64,000 bases of DNA from Endozoicomonas sp. OPT23 (GCF_009653635.1 NZ_PPFD01000001.1:311410-375409); one strand, 5' to 3'. Numbered from the stretch's first letter, positions 26,254-35,953 are shown. Numbers and translations are program-made. Notes: generated from the sequence alone by a model not told the origin.

Positions 26254-27276
26254 TCAAGGCTGATCGAGAGAGTTCAGAATCTGTCGGTAACTGAACATTC
26301 GTTCCTCAAGAATGTAGCCTTCATCGAGGGCTCTCAGCAGAGCACAGCCTGGCTCCTGCTCATGTTTACAGTCTCTGAAACGGCAGTACCCAAGGAAAGG
26401 ACGAAACTCTCTGAAACCTTCCAGAACTTCCTCCGGTTCAATATGCCAGAGACCAAACTCCCGGATTCCCGGAGAATCAATCAGCATACCGCCCGCAGGG
26501 AAGTGGAACAGTTTGGCTGCGGTGGTGGTGTGCATGCCTTTGCCGGTAGTTTCAGACAGCGGCCCCACCTTGGTGTCGATGCCTGGCAGTAGAACGTTCA
26601 CCAGAGATGATTTACCAACACCGCTCTGACCAACGAACACGCTGACATGCTCATTCAGTAAGGTCTGTAGTGGATTCAGGCCGTCTTCAGTCTTGGTTGA
26701 AGCTCTCAGAACGGTGTAACCCAGCTCTTCATAGATGGCCAGCATGCCATCAACCAGCTCCTGCCCTTCTTCATCCAGCAAATCTGTTTTGTTGAGCAGC
26801 AGAACCGGCTCAATGCCGACAGTTTCTGCCGCGACCAGATATCGGTCAATCAGGTTGGTCAGGGGCATAGGCACTGGCGCAATGACCAATACAATGTAGT
26901 CGATATTGGCTGCAACCGGCTTGATACGACCCTGGTTATCCGGACGAGTCAGCAGGCTCTGTCTGTCTTCCAGAGCAACCACTACGCCTCTATCGTCTTT
27001 TTTGGACGGTCGCCAAACGACCTTGTCACCTGTCACCAGTGCTGGCAGGTTACTCCGCAAATGACAGCGATAGGCTACACCTGGTTGATCAGTGGCTTCA
27101 ATATCAAGAGTAGCTCCGTAGTGAGCGGTTACCAACCCTTGTTGATCGGCACCCAGATTTTCATCCTGGAGGTCCTGTTCTGCCAGAGTGTCTTTTTTAC
27201 TGGCCCTGGCAATTCGTTCTTGCTGGACTTTTTCGATGCGCCATTTCTGTCTGCGTGTCAGTTTGCGCTTGCTCAT
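26254..27276 (-). CDS. rsgA: Ribosome small-subunit-dependent GTPase
   Basis: GTPase that checks late assembly of the 30S subunit. 340 residues (E. coli 350). Order: basic N-terminal tail (MSKRKLTRRQKWRIEKVQQE), OB-fold, circularly permuted GTPase domain with LLNKTDLLDEEGQEL (G4), GQSGVGKSSLVNVLL (P-loop) and DSPGIREFGLWH (G3), then the zinc-binding CRFRDCKHEQEPGCALLRAL at the end. Divergent from orn, as in E. coli and Pseudomonas. Confidence 0.96.
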   Translation of the reverse strand: MSKRKLTRRQKWRIEKVQQERIARASKKDTLAEQDLQDENLGADQQGLVTAHYGATLDIEATDQPGVAYRCHLRSNLPALVTGDKVVWRPSKKDDRGVVVALEDRQSLLTRPDNQGRIKPVAANIDYIVLVIAPVPMPLTNLIDRYLVAAETVGIEPVLLLNKTDLLDEEGQELVDGMLAIYEELGYTVLRASTKTEDGLNPLQTLLNEHVSVFVGQSGVGKSSLVNVLLPGIDTKVGPLSETTGKGMHTTTAAKLFHFPAGGMLIDSPGIREFGLWHIEPEEVLEGFREFRPFLGYCRFRDCKHEQEPGCALLRALDEGYILEERMFSYRQILNSLDQP

Positions 27277-27483
27277 TGTGTACTCAAAATCTTACCCGTC
27301 GGGAATAGTTCTGCCCGGTCAGGACAATACCCGGTGAAGTGATGAAAACAGGGGTATAGGAAAAGAGACCGGTGCAGGTATGGATTTCACGGTAAGATTA
27401 TGATCGGTTAAACTAAATAAGTCAGCCGTGGCTTGTCTATTTTCAATTCTTCATGGCTGAAAACACAGGAATTCGATGACCTA

Positions 27484-28026
27484 ATGGCTAAAGCTGACAA
27501 CCTTATCTGGCTTGATCTGGAAATGACCGGTCTGGAACCGGCTCAGGATACGATTCTGGAAATCGCTACTATCGTGACTGACAGTGAACTGAACCAGCTT
27601 GCTGAAGGCCCTGTTATTGCTGTTCATCACTCTGATGATGTATTGGCTAACATGAACGAATGGTGCATTAAGACCCATGGTGAAACCGGCCTGACTGAGC
27701 GGGTTCGTAAAAGCACGGTGACTCTGGCAGAAGCTGAACAGCAGACCCTGGAATTCCTGAAACAGTATTCAGATGCCGGTTTGTCGCCAATGTGCGGCAA
27801 CACCATTGGTCAGGATCGTCGATTCCTGAACCGCTATATGCCAGAGCTTCATAACTTCTTTCACTATCGCAACCTGGATGTCAGCACCTTGAAAGAGCTG
27901 GCCAGACGCTGGCAGCCAGAGTTGTTAAATCAGTTCACCAAAAAGGGCACACATCTGGCGCTGGAAGACATTCGTGAATCCATTGAAGAGCTGCGCTTCT
28001 ACCGCAAGCACTTTATCAAGTCCTGA
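27484..28026 (+). CDS. orn: Oligoribonuclease
   Basis: 3'-5' exonuclease of the DEDD family that degrades two- to five-nucleotide RNAs and linear di-GMP to mononucleotides; often essential. I chose ATG 27484 ([14 protein letters not shown]), which gives 180 residues (E. coli 181). A TTG at 27433 would add 17 residues. Active-site residues are seen in [10 protein letters not shown] (D, E), [17 protein letters not shown] (D), and [16 protein letters not shown] (H, D). Its stop codon directly touches the stop of the opposing gene, leaving no room for a terminator. Confidence 0.95.
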   Translation: MAKADNLIWLDLEMTGLEPAQDTILEIATIVTDSELNQLAEGPVIAVHHSDDVLANMNEWCIKTHGETGLTERVRKSTVTLAEAEQQTLEFLKQYSDAGLSPMCGNTIGQDRRFLNRYMPELHNFFHYRNLDVSTLKELARRWQPELLNQFTKKGTHLALEDIRESIEELRFYRKHFIKS

Positions 28027-28422
28027 TTACTCAACCAGTTCAGGTGAGCGTGAAAGATGTTGATGGCGTATCAGCCACTCACCTGAATGGTTTTCCACAA
28101 AGACTGTGACTCTGATTTTGACAGGAATGTCGGCTTTCGCTTTCAGGGTGGTGCAGATACAGGCTGCTTCTCCAAACAGAAAAACTGTCGGTTCTCCTTT
28201 CTCCGCTTCAAACACTTCGTTGTTTTCAAAGTACTCTTTAAAACGATTTTTAAGGGCTACCCGACTGCTGAGATCCCTGTGGAGGCCAAAGCTGTGTGGT
28301 TCATCATCATGAACAAACAGAGACATCAGACTCTCAAGGTCTCTGTTTGTCATGTAGTGGTCGTATTTCTTCATCAACTCCAGAAACGGAGCAAGAGCAT
28401 CGTCAGTCAGTTTGATGGGCAT
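28027..28422 (-). CDS. NTF2-like (SnoaL/DUF4440-type) protein
   Basis: 131 residues. The pattern of a first helix pair (FLELMKKYDHYMTNRDLESLMSLFVHDDEPHSFG) followed by an anionic strand set and a final GEWLIRHQHLSRSPE matches small cone-shaped NTF2-like proteins. In this fold the pocket may bind a small ligand or hold an isomerase site; nothing in the sequence names the ligand. There is no signal peptide. It ends directly against the stop of orn and is read in the same direction as queG, 105 bases away. Confidence 0.6.
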   Translation of the reverse strand: MPIKLTDDALAPFLELMKKYDHYMTNRDLESLMSLFVHDDEPHSFGLHRDLSSRVALKNRFKEYFENNEVFEAEKGEPTVFLFGEAACICTTLKAKADIPVKIRVTVFVENHSGEWLIRHQHLSRSPELVE

Positions 28423-28526
28423 AATCAGTCTCGAATAAGCAGCAGTAGCTAATAGAAAAAAGCTAATTGATAACTCAGCTCATTCAAAATAGATCATTCT
28501 TATACTGATGCTAATTGAAAACGCCC

Positions 28527-29615
28527 CTAGGGATTTGCCTGATGTTGCTGAAGTGCCCAGAGAACATGCTCACGAATAAGCTCTGACGGTGAATCTGCCT
28601 GTGTTTTAAGGGCATTAACGATCTTGTCAGTGGTTGGGGCATTACCCAGAGCTACAGCCAGATTTCTCAACCAGCATTCAAAACCTGCACGGCGTATTGC
28701 TGAGCCAGCCGTTTTGTTGAGAAACTCTTCTTCAGTCCAGAGAAACAAATCAGCCAGTTCAACGTTATCGAGACTGTGCCTTGGCCGAAAGTCATTCTCC
28801 TGGGTATGTTTGGCAAAACGGTTCCATGGGCAGGCTAACTGGCAGTCATCACAACCAAATACCCTGTTACCTATTTTACTGCGCAGCTCTTCCGGAATAG
28901 GACCACTGTTCTCAATAGTGAGATAAGAGATGCATTTTCTGGCATCAACTTTGTAGGGCTCGACAATGGCTCCGGTGGGGCAGATATCAAGACAGGATGA
29001 GCAGCGACCACAATGGTTCTTGTCATAAGGCTCATCAATGGGTAGAGGAAGGTTGGTGAACAACTCTCCAAGAAAAAAGAAAGAGCCTGCCTGGCGATTA
29101 ATGATAAGAGAGTGTTTTCCCGTCCAGCCAAGACCAGCCTGTTGGGCTAGAGGTCTTTCCATAACCGGAGCACTGTCAACAAAGGCCCGGTAACCATGTT
29201 CACCCACCGCTTGTTCTATCTGTTTGCCCAGCTGGGTCAGCCTTTTACGGATCAACTTATGGTAATCACGCCCAAGTGCGTAGCGTGATACGTAGGCTTT
29301 CTCCGAGTCGGAAAGAACTTTTACGGTTTCTGTTTCTGCGGGCAGATAATCCATTCGAGCTGAAATAACTCGAATAGTACCCTCGTGCAGGAGCCCTGGA
29401 GAAAACCGCAAATCCTTATTGCGTTCCATATAATCAAGGTCACCGTGAAGCCCCTGATCCAGCCAGTTTTGAAAAGATTGCTGATCTTGCTCGGGAATAC
29501 GGGCTTCGGTAATACCGATAGCCTGAAAGCCAAGTTCACGCCCCCAACGGCGGATATCTTCTGCCAGTTGTGCAAAATCAGGTTGGGAAGAGGCTGTTGG
29601 AGAAAAAATAGCGAT
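28527..29615 (-). CDS. queG: Epoxyqueuosine reductase; start codon non-standard
   Basis: Last step of queuosine synthesis in tRNA: cobalamin-dependent removal of the epoxide of epoxyqueuosine. Two [4Fe-4S] motifs are present (CGRCSSCLDICPTGAI and GCDDCQLACPWNRF), plus the family stretch RYALGRDYHKLIRKRL. The first in-frame ATG is at 29429, but the conserved N-terminus continues upstream in frame (DFAQLAEDIRRWGRELGF, GLHGDLDYMERNKDLR), matching E. coli QueG. Between there and the in-frame stop at 29652-29654 no ATG, GTG or TTG exists. AGGAG stands six bases before an ATC (29615) and twelve before an ATT (29609), so a rare start is likely; I give 29615 as the best guess. Divergent from nnr in E. 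coli; here an insertion separates them. Confidence 0.85.
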   Translation of the reverse strand: MAIFSPTASSQPDFAQLAEDIRRWGRELGFQAIGITEARIPEQDQQSFQNWLDQGLHGDLDYMERNKDLRFSPGLLHEGTIRVISARMDYLPAETETVKVLSDSEKAYVSRYALGRDYHKLIRKRLTQLGKQIEQAVGEHGYRAFVDSAPVMERPLAQQAGLGWTGKHSLIINRQAGSFFFLGELFTNLPLPIDEPYDKNHCGRCSSCLDICPTGAIVEPYKVDARKCISYLTIENSGPIPEELRSKIGNRVFGCDDCQLACPWNRFAKHTQENDFRPRHSLDNVELADLFLWTEEEFLNKTAGSAIRRAGFECWLRNLAVALGNAPTTDKIVNALKTQADSPSELIREHVLWALQQHQANP

Positions 29616-29892
29616 TATTGACTCCTGAAGAGCGGTAGTAATGAAAAACAGTTATTGTGAAATTTTATCACAACAAAAAAATCAGGAAATTTGTCTTAAT
29701 ATCAGGAAGTTTACATATTATTGTCTATTTTTTAGCAGTGGTTCAAAGATTCAATATTGCATATTATGTACCCCCATTGGGAAAATATCCGTTCATACGT
29801 CAGAGATGTGAGCGAGGGTTTTCATCCTGTAGTTGTAATCAGTAACAGGGTTGTTCTGATGCTGAATAAGAGAGTAGGGCAAGAGGCAGTTC

Positions 29893-30465
29893 ATGGATAA
29901 TGCCGGCAGTGTTACCTGGGATATTTCACACTTTAATCAGAAAAAGAAGGCTGCGGACTTTTTTGACTCTCTGAGAAATGTGTTTGCAGTTTATAGTCCA
30001 GGCACCTCGCAGATATACACAAACTATGATGTGTTTTGGAGCAGCTATAACCAGGGGAAACTGGTGGTTCTGCCTAACCAACACGCACATCACGATACTT
30101 TTTTTGAGATTGAGCAAGATGCGACCAGAGCGTCGGGTATCTTTGTTATTCCCGGAGAAATTATCGGTCGTGATGAACTTTATGTCGCTTTACCAAAAAC
30201 CAAAGGACGAAAGACCAAGCCCTTGCCTGCTGAAAGAGGGATTGAACTTTTTGCCAGAGCTTATGAGAAAAAGTATCCGGGGAAATCCTTTGTTCCTATC
30301 GTGACAACCGGCGACTTGCGGGAATTCAATAAAAAGGCTCCTTTGCTGCATCTTCATATGTTGGATGTATCACGCCTTGTTGCTTTGTCACCCTTCAAAA
30401 AAGAAGATTTAAAACAGTCTCTGGTTGGAAGACTGGAGAACATCCGTGATGTAGCTTTTGCCTGA
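29893..30465 (+). CDS. Hypothetical protein, 190 residues
   Basis: Not recognised. AGAGG stands six bases before the ATG, which supports translation. The protein is soluble and mixed alpha/beta, without signal peptide or membrane segment. Notable stretches are YTNYDVFWSSYNQGKLVVLP, NQHAHHDTFFEIEQDATR (three His close together) and TKGRKTKPLPAERGIELFAR. It lies in the queG-nnr insertion. No domain can be named, and the His cluster is only a hint of metal binding. The 280 bases before it hold a short ORF of 62 codons (29657-29845) without ribosome site, which I do not count. Confidence 0.5.
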   Translation: MDNAGSVTWDISHFNQKKKAADFFDSLRNVFAVYSPGTSQIYTNYDVFWSSYNQGKLVVLPNQHAHHDTFFEIEQDATRASGIFVIPGEIIGRDELYVALPKTKGRKTKPLPAERGIELFARAYEKKYPGKSFVPIVTTGDLREFNKKAPLLHLHMLDVSRLVALSPFKKEDLKQSLVGRLENIRDVAFA

Positions 30466-31070
30466 TCAGTCGTTTTACTGAAAAAAGCGGAATTATTTTA
30501 TATATTCATTAATTCTGCATTTTCTTTCATCTCATGATGTCCTTCCTCCTGATTTTTCCTATGCACGACAATGCTGTGTGTTATGGCTGAATAAAATGCG
30601 CTTATTCGGTTTCACTTAACTAAGTTACTTCTTTTTCGCGGATATTATGCTGTTTCACGACTTTTTGTAGGTAATCAGCTCAATAATGTTCGAAACCTGA
30701 CCATTATTATTAGTAGTTATTTGCACTGTGCCGCTTATTCCCTGCCTGTATATTTTCTGTCACAACCTGATTTGACTGATAAAAACCCCATGCATGTGGA
30801 AACGTGATTTTTTTGCGAAGAAATAGCAGGGAAAAGCTCTTTTTTTCGGTGAAATCGCCTGCATTTTGTTTGTCATAGGTCAACGTCGAAAAACGGCTTA
30901 TCGCAGAGTATTCGCTCCCTTTGCGTTTCTATGCAAGGGGCTTTTCTGCATGAGGTTTTTCGCAAAAGGCTTTTTCGAAAGAGGCTATTTCGAAAGAGAG
31001 TGGCACCTCGTTGAGCAACGTGAAAACAAAATGCAATGAGCCCCTCGAGTCATCAATAAAGAGTATATGT
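30466..31070. other. Intergenic region upstream of the POT transporter
   Basis: 605 bases without a supported gene. It is A/T rich in its first half. At 30952-30997 three imperfect 15-16-base units stand in tandem (GAGGTTTTTCGCAAAA, GGCTTTTTCGAAAGA, GGCTATTTCGAAAGA), each with an inner TTTCGAAA-like palindrome. They lie 75-120 bases before the chosen start of the transporter and could be regulator sites. No clear -35/-10 pair was found. Confidence 0.4.
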
Positions 31071-32549
31071 ATGTGGAATAGACTGAATAAGTCCATGATG
31101 GTCTGCCAGATGATGTTTGGCTTGTCCTTCTATGGCGTCATGGTTATTTTGACCCGCTTCTTCCTGGAAGACCTTGGGTACAGTGAAGCTGACACCATGA
31201 TGGTTGTTGGTGCGTTCTCTTCTATCGGTCCGCTGTTTGCTATTGCTGGCGGCTTCATTGCCGACAAATTTCTGGGTGCCTACCGCTCCCTGACCATTGC
31301 CTACGCAGGCTTTACCACCGGTTACGTACTGCTGGTGCTGGGTGCATCCGCTGCTAACGTGCCTATGGCTCTGGTGGGTATTGCTCTGGCCAGTTATTCC
31401 CGTGGCCTGATGTCACCGTCTTACCCAAGTCTTTACAAGCGTACCTTCAAGACTCAGGAAGACTTTGAGAACGGTTTCCCGGTTAACTATTCCGTGAACA
31501 ATGTTGGTGCTTTCCTGGGTCAGTACCTGTTCCCAATGTTTGTTCTGGCTATCGGTTTCAATGGTGGCTTTGCTATCTCCGCTACTATGGCGGGTGTTGC
31601 TCTGGCAGTAATGGTTATCTCCCAGAAGCCTCTGAAAGCAGTTGCCGCTGAAATTGATCAGCAGCCAGTCAGCATGGGCAAATGGATTGGCTTTATTGCT
31701 ACTTCCATCGCCATGATCGCTCTGGTGTTCTTCATGTTCAGCGATATGGACACTGGTAAGTACATTGTTTACGCCATTGGTGGTGGTGCAATTGCTTACT
31801 TCATGTTCCTGATGGCTAGCTCCGAGAAGTCTGTTGCCCTGAAAATGGGTACCATTCTGATTATGGTGGGTCTGACGACAGCATTCTTTGTTTACTACGG
31901 TCAGATGATGACCTCCATGAACATGGTTGCTATCAACACCATGCGTGGTGATCTGTTCGGTTTTATTCCGGTTGCTGCTGAAGCTAACATGGCTATGAAC
32001 CCATTGTGGTGTATTGTTGCCGGTCCGGTAATCGCTATGTTCTTCTCTGCGCTGGAAAAGAAAGGCATTCATTTCTCCACAGCAACTCGCGTTGGTTTCT
32101 CTTTCATTCTGACTGCTGTTGCTTTCGGCATCCTGACTCTGGCTGTTCAGGGCATCGGTGATGACGTTGTTCTGCGTCCTGAAGTGTTCCTGGCGATCCA
32201 CTTCTTCCTGGCATTCGGTGAAGTAATCGTGGGCAGCATGGTTGTAGCCTTCATCCTGTCCGTTGCGCCTAAGCACATCGAGAACTTCTCTGTATCCCTG
32301 TTCTCTGTAGCTATCGCTCTGAGTGGTATTGTTGGTGCGGTATTCTCTACCTCCATCGCTCTGGAGAAAGGTCAGGAGATCACTCAGGAAATCGTACAGA
32401 CTGTATACGGTGACTACTTCAGCCTGCTGACTATGCTGGCAGTAGTAATGGTTGCTGTCGCTTTCGGTGCTTCTTTCGTGATTCGAAAGATGCTGGAAAG
32501 TGCTGAAAAAGCTGAAGGCACTACAGCGGCAGTAGCTGCTAAGGCATGA
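31071..32549 (+). CDS. POT/PTR family proton-coupled peptide transporter
   Basis: 492 residues from ATG 31071 (AAAGAG seven bases before); TTG 31011 and GTG 31020 are longer alternatives. About 12-14 membrane helices are visible. The first helices follow the POT layout: MMVCQMMFGLSFYGVMVILT, then LGYSEADTMMVVGAFSSIGP, then a loop with GGFIADKFLGAYRS, which is the DxxxG-type MFS loop. FPVNYSVNNVGAFLGQYLFP is the POT signature region. The ExxER motif of helix 1, which couples protons in most POTs, is not present here, so coupling or substrate may differ. A transporter of di-/tripeptides or similar is expected. A terminator follows. Confidence 0.82.
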   Translation: MWNRLNKSMMVCQMMFGLSFYGVMVILTRFFLEDLGYSEADTMMVVGAFSSIGPLFAIAGGFIADKFLGAYRSLTIAYAGFTTGYVLLVLGASAANVPMALVGIALASYSRGLMSPSYPSLYKRTFKTQEDFENGFPVNYSVNNVGAFLGQYLFPMFVLAIGFNGGFAISATMAGVALAVMVISQKPLKAVAAEIDQQPVSMGKWIGFIATSIAMIALVFFMFSDMDTGKYIVYAIGGGAIAYFMFLMASSEKSVALKMGTILIMVGLTTAFFVYYGQMMTSMNMVAINTMRGDLFGFIPVAAEANMAMNPLWCIVAGPVIAMFFSALEKKGIHFSTATRVGFSFILTAVAFGILTLAVQGIGDDVVLRPEVFLAIHFFLAFGEVIVGSMVVAFILSVAPKHIENFSVSLFSVAIALSGIVGAVFSTSIALEKGQEITQEIVQTVYGDYFSLLTMLAVVMVAVAFGASFVIRKMLESAEKAEGTTAAVAAKA

Positions 32550-32577
32550 TCTAAAGCTCTATAGCTCGATCCCTGAA

Positions 32578-32612
32578 AGCCCTGAACGACAATTGTCGCT
32601 CGGGGCTTTTTT
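32578..32612 (+). terminator. Rho-independent terminator of the POT gene
   Basis: AGCCC at 32578 pairs with GGGCT at 32602-32606, enclosing the palindrome CGACAATTGTCG, and a T-run follows (32607-32612). Confidence 0.8.
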
Positions 32613-32748
32613 ATGTCCATGGATGGACGGTATGCAGGAAACTCAGGAGCAATTTCCTGCGACGTTCAGGGATACCCGAGAAAAAATACACGTCTAATTG
32701 CCACTGGCAACTATAGTGAAAATCAGTTTTACACCAGAGAAAACTGAT

Positions 32749-33900
32749 ATGACTGCCTATCGTTTCTACATGCCTGCACTTAATCATATGGGCGCAGGAT
32801 GTCTGGATGAAGCCATAACCGATATTAAAACCCTTGGCCTGGAAAAAGCTCTGCTGGTTACTGACAAGGTGCTGGTTGATATTGGTCTGGTCAGCAGTGT
32901 TACTGAAAAGCTGGGCGGCGCTGGCATTTCCTGCGAAGTGTTTGATGAGACCAAACCCAATCCTACGGTTAAGAATGTTGAAGATGGCCTGAAGCAGTTA
33001 CAGAGCGCTAGCTGTGATTGTGTTATCTCGCTGGGTGGTGGTTCCCCACATGACTGCGCCAAAGGTATTGCGCTGGTGGCCAGTAATGGTGGTGCGATAA
33101 AGGATTATGAGGGCGTGGATAAATCAGCTAAGCCACAGTTAACACTGGTTTGCATCAATACCACGGCAGGTACGGCCAGTGAGATCACCCGTTTCTGCAT
33201 CATTACTGACGAAGCGCGCCATATCAAAATGGCTATTGTGGATAAAAACACCACACCTACCATGTCAGTAAACGATCCATCTCTTATGCAGGGTATGCCC
33301 AAGTCACTGACTGCTGCGACCGGTATGGATGCTTTGACCCACGCGGTAGAAGCCTATGTCTCCACAGCTGATACCCCAGTCACTGATGCCTGTGCTTTAC
33401 AGGCGATAGAGCTGATTTCAACCTGGTTACGAACAGCTGTTTTTGATGGCGACAACATGGAAGCCCGTGACCAGATGGCTTATGGTCAGTTACTGGCAGG
33501 TATGGCTTTCAACAGTGCCAGTCTGGGTTACGTTCATGCCATGGCGCATCAGTTAGGTGGCTTTTATGACCTTCCCCATGGTGTCTGTAATGCTGTGCTC
33601 TTACCTCACGTGGAAGCATTCAACTCTCGAGCTTGCCCAGAGAAACTGGCTCGTGTTGCCGCTGCTATGGGGGTTGATATCTCAGGGCTTACTGACCGTG
33701 AAGGGGCTGAAAGAGCTCTGGAAGAAATACAGTGCCTGTCGTGGGATATAGGTATTCCGGAAGGTCTGGAAATACTTGGCGTGAAGAAAGACGACTTTGG
33801 CATATTGGCAGATAATGCTTTGAATGATGCCTGCGGGTTAACAAACCCTATTCAGGCTACCAAAGATGAGATTATTGAAATTTTTGATGCCGCTTTTTGA
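32749..33900 (+). CDS. Iron-containing alcohol dehydrogenase
   Basis: Group III NAD(P)-dependent alcohol dehydrogenase. 383 residues from ATG 32749 ([20 protein letters not shown]), the exact length of the Zymomonas AdhB/E. coli FucO and YiaY class; ATG-less upstream codons (from 32698) would add 17 residues. NAD-binding [30 protein letters not shown]; metal-site residues in [15 protein letters not shown] (His), [23 protein letters not shown] (two further His). The substrate (ethanol, lactaldehyde, butanol-type) cannot be told. It stands alone between two hairpins. Confidence 0.92.
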   Translation: MTAYRFYMPALNHMGAGCLDEAITDIKTLGLEKALLVTDKVLVDIGLVSSVTEKLGGAGISCEVFDETKPNPTVKNVEDGLKQLQSASCDCVISLGGGSPHDCAKGIALVASNGGAIKDYEGVDKSAKPQLTLVCINTTAGTASEITRFCIITDEARHIKMAIVDKNTTPTMSVNDPSLMQGMPKSLTAATGMDALTHAVEAYVSTADTPVTDACALQAIELISTWLRTAVFDGDNMEARDQMAYGQLLAGMAFNSASLGYVHAMAHQLGGFYDLPHGVCNAVLLPHVEAFNSRACPEKLARVAAAMGVDISGLTDREGAERALEEIQCLSWDIGIPEGLEILGVKKDDFGILADNALNDACGLTNPIQATKDEIIEIFDAAF

Positions 33901-33915
33901 ATAAGATTTTGAGAG

Positions 33916-33958
33916 GTATGGAGATCATCGATTTCAAATTAACCGTTGATCTCCATAC
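33916..33958. terminator. Inverted repeat between convergent genes
   Basis: Perfect 12-base arms, GTATGGAGATCA (33916-33927) with TGATCTCCATAC (33947-33958), 16 bases after the alcohol dehydrogenase stop and 27 bases before the stop of the opposing protease. Possible two-way terminator; no T-run. Confidence 0.5.
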
Positions 33959-33984
33959 TGCATGCAAGCTGCTGCGAGTGCCTT

Positions 33985-35823
33985 TTAATTTGATAGACGG
34001 CGTTTGTAGTGTGATAGAGCCATCACAGCAATTAAAAGCAATCCGAATGGCCCTTGGGAGCCACCTCCGCCACCACCACCGCCAGATGAAGCAGGTGTTG
34101 TTTCTGGCTCGGGTTTTGAAGGTACAGCGCCAGATTCTGGTTTATTTGTTTCCGGAGTTGGCTTTGGTTTAGGTGTTGGGAGAGGTACAGGTACAGGCTC
34201 TGGTGGTAAGGGTGTGTTTGTAGATCCTGAAGTAAAATTGGTCGTTAAAGTGTTATTACTGGTGTTGAGATCAACTAGGTTATTGCCAGTTTTTATCAAT
34301 GCTTCGCTGGAAATTTTTGTTGAGCCCTGCACTCCAGCCTCACTCAACTGAGCTTCTACTTCCAGAAGGGTTGTAGCGGGAGGTTCGGTAAGCTCGCAGG
34401 TATAGTTCTGACCATTGTCGTCAACATTACATTCCGTCCCGGCCAGTCTTGCAGAGAGTAGTCTGCCTGAGCCAGCAGTTATAGTTCCTCTGACCTGCAC
34501 ATCTGGCAGAGCAACAAAACCATTTTCAGTAGTCAGGTTATATCTCAGGGTGAAGGGCGTATCGGCTTCAACGGTGATGGCGCTTTCAGTGGTTTTATTG
34601 AGACTGACATCGACAGGGAAACTCAGGCAGCTTTCAGGATCTCCAATACGGCTAATATGGCTTCTTACATAATCTGAGGAACATGATGAAAACCCTGCTG
34701 CCTGAGGGTTAAGGGTGGAACCCATGATGTACTCAGAGCTGCTGCAGTCGTTTCCGCCTGCCCCTCTATCTCCATCGTGCTCGGAGCCCATGTTGTGACC
34801 GATTTCATGGGCCACAATCAGTGCTGTTTTGGCGATGTTGGGAGTATTGTTGGTAAAGGTTTGCAGCTCATTGATGCCGGTAGCTGAATGGCGATAGCAG
34901 GTGCTACGGACTGTTGCGACACCTAATGTACTATCATCAAACTCTCGCCCGGTCAGTAAATGCATGATGGAATAAGGGTCTTTTTCGAAAGACAGCTGCC
35001 CGCCTTCTCTTTTGTTACGAACGTCAGCTATTAAAGTGTCGGCATTGTTGCTGGCAGTGAACACCCGGTTGTTCAGCAGCTCAACATTGATGGTTCTGAA
35101 AGCAATGCTGAAGTCTCGTCGGTAGTATTCTTCAACAATATTGATCAACAGTTGGATCTGATCATCAGAGTTGTTGCCTGATTGGTTAACCTTGTTCTGA
35201 AAAGACTGGTCAGCGACAATCTCAAGTTTGGGCAGCAGGCAGATATTATCGACCTTTGAGTCACACAATGTTGAATAACTCAGCCTGCTAGTGCGACTGT
35301 TTGATAACTGCCCAAAAGGTTGCTCTGAAAAGGATCTGTTTGAACTTTCTCTATGTTTCAGTCCACAGGTTTTCCCTGCGAAATCAGTCATTAACTCTGT
35401 TTCAACTTCAGGAGCTGAGCTTTTATGTAAAAGACGGTTTTCAGAGTCTTGAACTGAAAGAGATGCAAGCTGATTGACAGGACGATTAATGGTATAGAGT
35501 TCGCCAGTCAGAGAAACGACACCCTGCCAGCTGCCATTCAACTTCGATACCACAGCCCAGCTACCATCTTCTCCTGTAACCTTGCCACGAAAGTGGCGGG
35601 CGGATGTTTCTAACGTTGCAGTCGATTTCGTAGCCTCAAGGTTAAGCTGGTAAGGAGAGCCCTGAATGCTAACGTCCAGAGTTTGTCCGGCAGAGGCCAG
35701 CTGACTGGCCAAAAACGTCGCTGATAAAAGAACACCTGTAAACAGGCCATGAGATGTGAGAGTTCTCAGCAGACTTTTTCCGGAACCTGACAGGTCTTCA
35801 GGGCCCCTTGCTAACTTAATCAA
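33985..35823 (-). CDS. Secreted M12-type metalloprotease with GlyGly-CTERM anchor
   Basis: 612 residues. A signal segment lies at about 22-46 (HGLFTGVLLSATFLASQLASA). A propeptide-like part follows, then a reprolysin/ADAM-like catalytic domain (about 195-400) with the zinc motif HEIGHNMGSEHD at 339-350, a Met-turn in EYIMGS, and paired cysteines. Next come a DUF11-like beta domain (about 405-530), a Pro-rich linker (PLPPEPVPVPLPTPKPKPTP), eight glycines, a short hydrophobic helix (GPFGLLLIAVMALSHY) and KRR. The Gly run plus helix plus basic end is the GlyGly-CTERM sorting signal. Start is TTG 35823, with GGAAG nine bases upstream. The divergent neighbour is the matching rhombosortase. Confidence 0.9.
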   Translation of the reverse strand: MIKLARGPEDLSGSGKSLLRTLTSHGLFTGVLLSATFLASQLASAGQTLDVSIQGSPYQLNLEATKSTATLETSARHFRGKVTGEDGSWAVVSKLNGSWQGVVSLTGELYTINRPVNQLASLSVQDSENRLLHKSSAPEVETELMTDFAGKTCGLKHRESSNRSFSEQPFGQLSNSRTSRLSYSTLCDSKVDNICLLPKLEIVADQSFQNKVNQSGNNSDDQIQLLINIVEEYYRRDFSIAFRTINVELLNNRVFTASNNADTLIADVRNKREGGQLSFEKDPYSIMHLLTGREFDDSTLGVATVRSTCYRHSATGINELQTFTNNTPNIAKTALIVAHEIGHNMGSEHDGDRGAGGNDCSSSEYIMGSTLNPQAAGFSSCSSDYVRSHISRIGDPESCLSFPVDVSLNKTTESAITVEADTPFTLRYNLTTENGFVALPDVQVRGTITAGSGRLLSARLAGTECNVDDNGQNYTCELTEPPATTLLEVEAQLSEAGVQGSTKISSEALIKTGNNLVDLNTSNNTLTTNFTSGSTNTPLPPEPVPVPLPTPKPKPTPETNKPESGAVPSKPEPETTPASSGGGGGGGGSQGPFGLLLIAVMALSHYKRRLSN

Positions 35824-35953
35824 TTGATCAGACTTCCATTAACTTTTATTGTTTGGAGCGAATTCAAGCGCTGTATCCCTGTTGGGCAGTCAAGCCACTT
35901 ATCTTTATGCAGAAGATCCTGATCTCTGTATGAAGATACAACGTTAGTCGTGT

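Noticed and set aside
29657-29845. 62-codon ORF between queG and the 190-residue protein
   Set aside because: GTG start without ribosome site, no recognised features, in A/T-rich intergenic DNA.
31413-32276. 287-codon ORF antisense to the POT transporter
   Set aside because: Very His/Asn/Gln-rich shadow of a membrane protein gene; no ribosome site.
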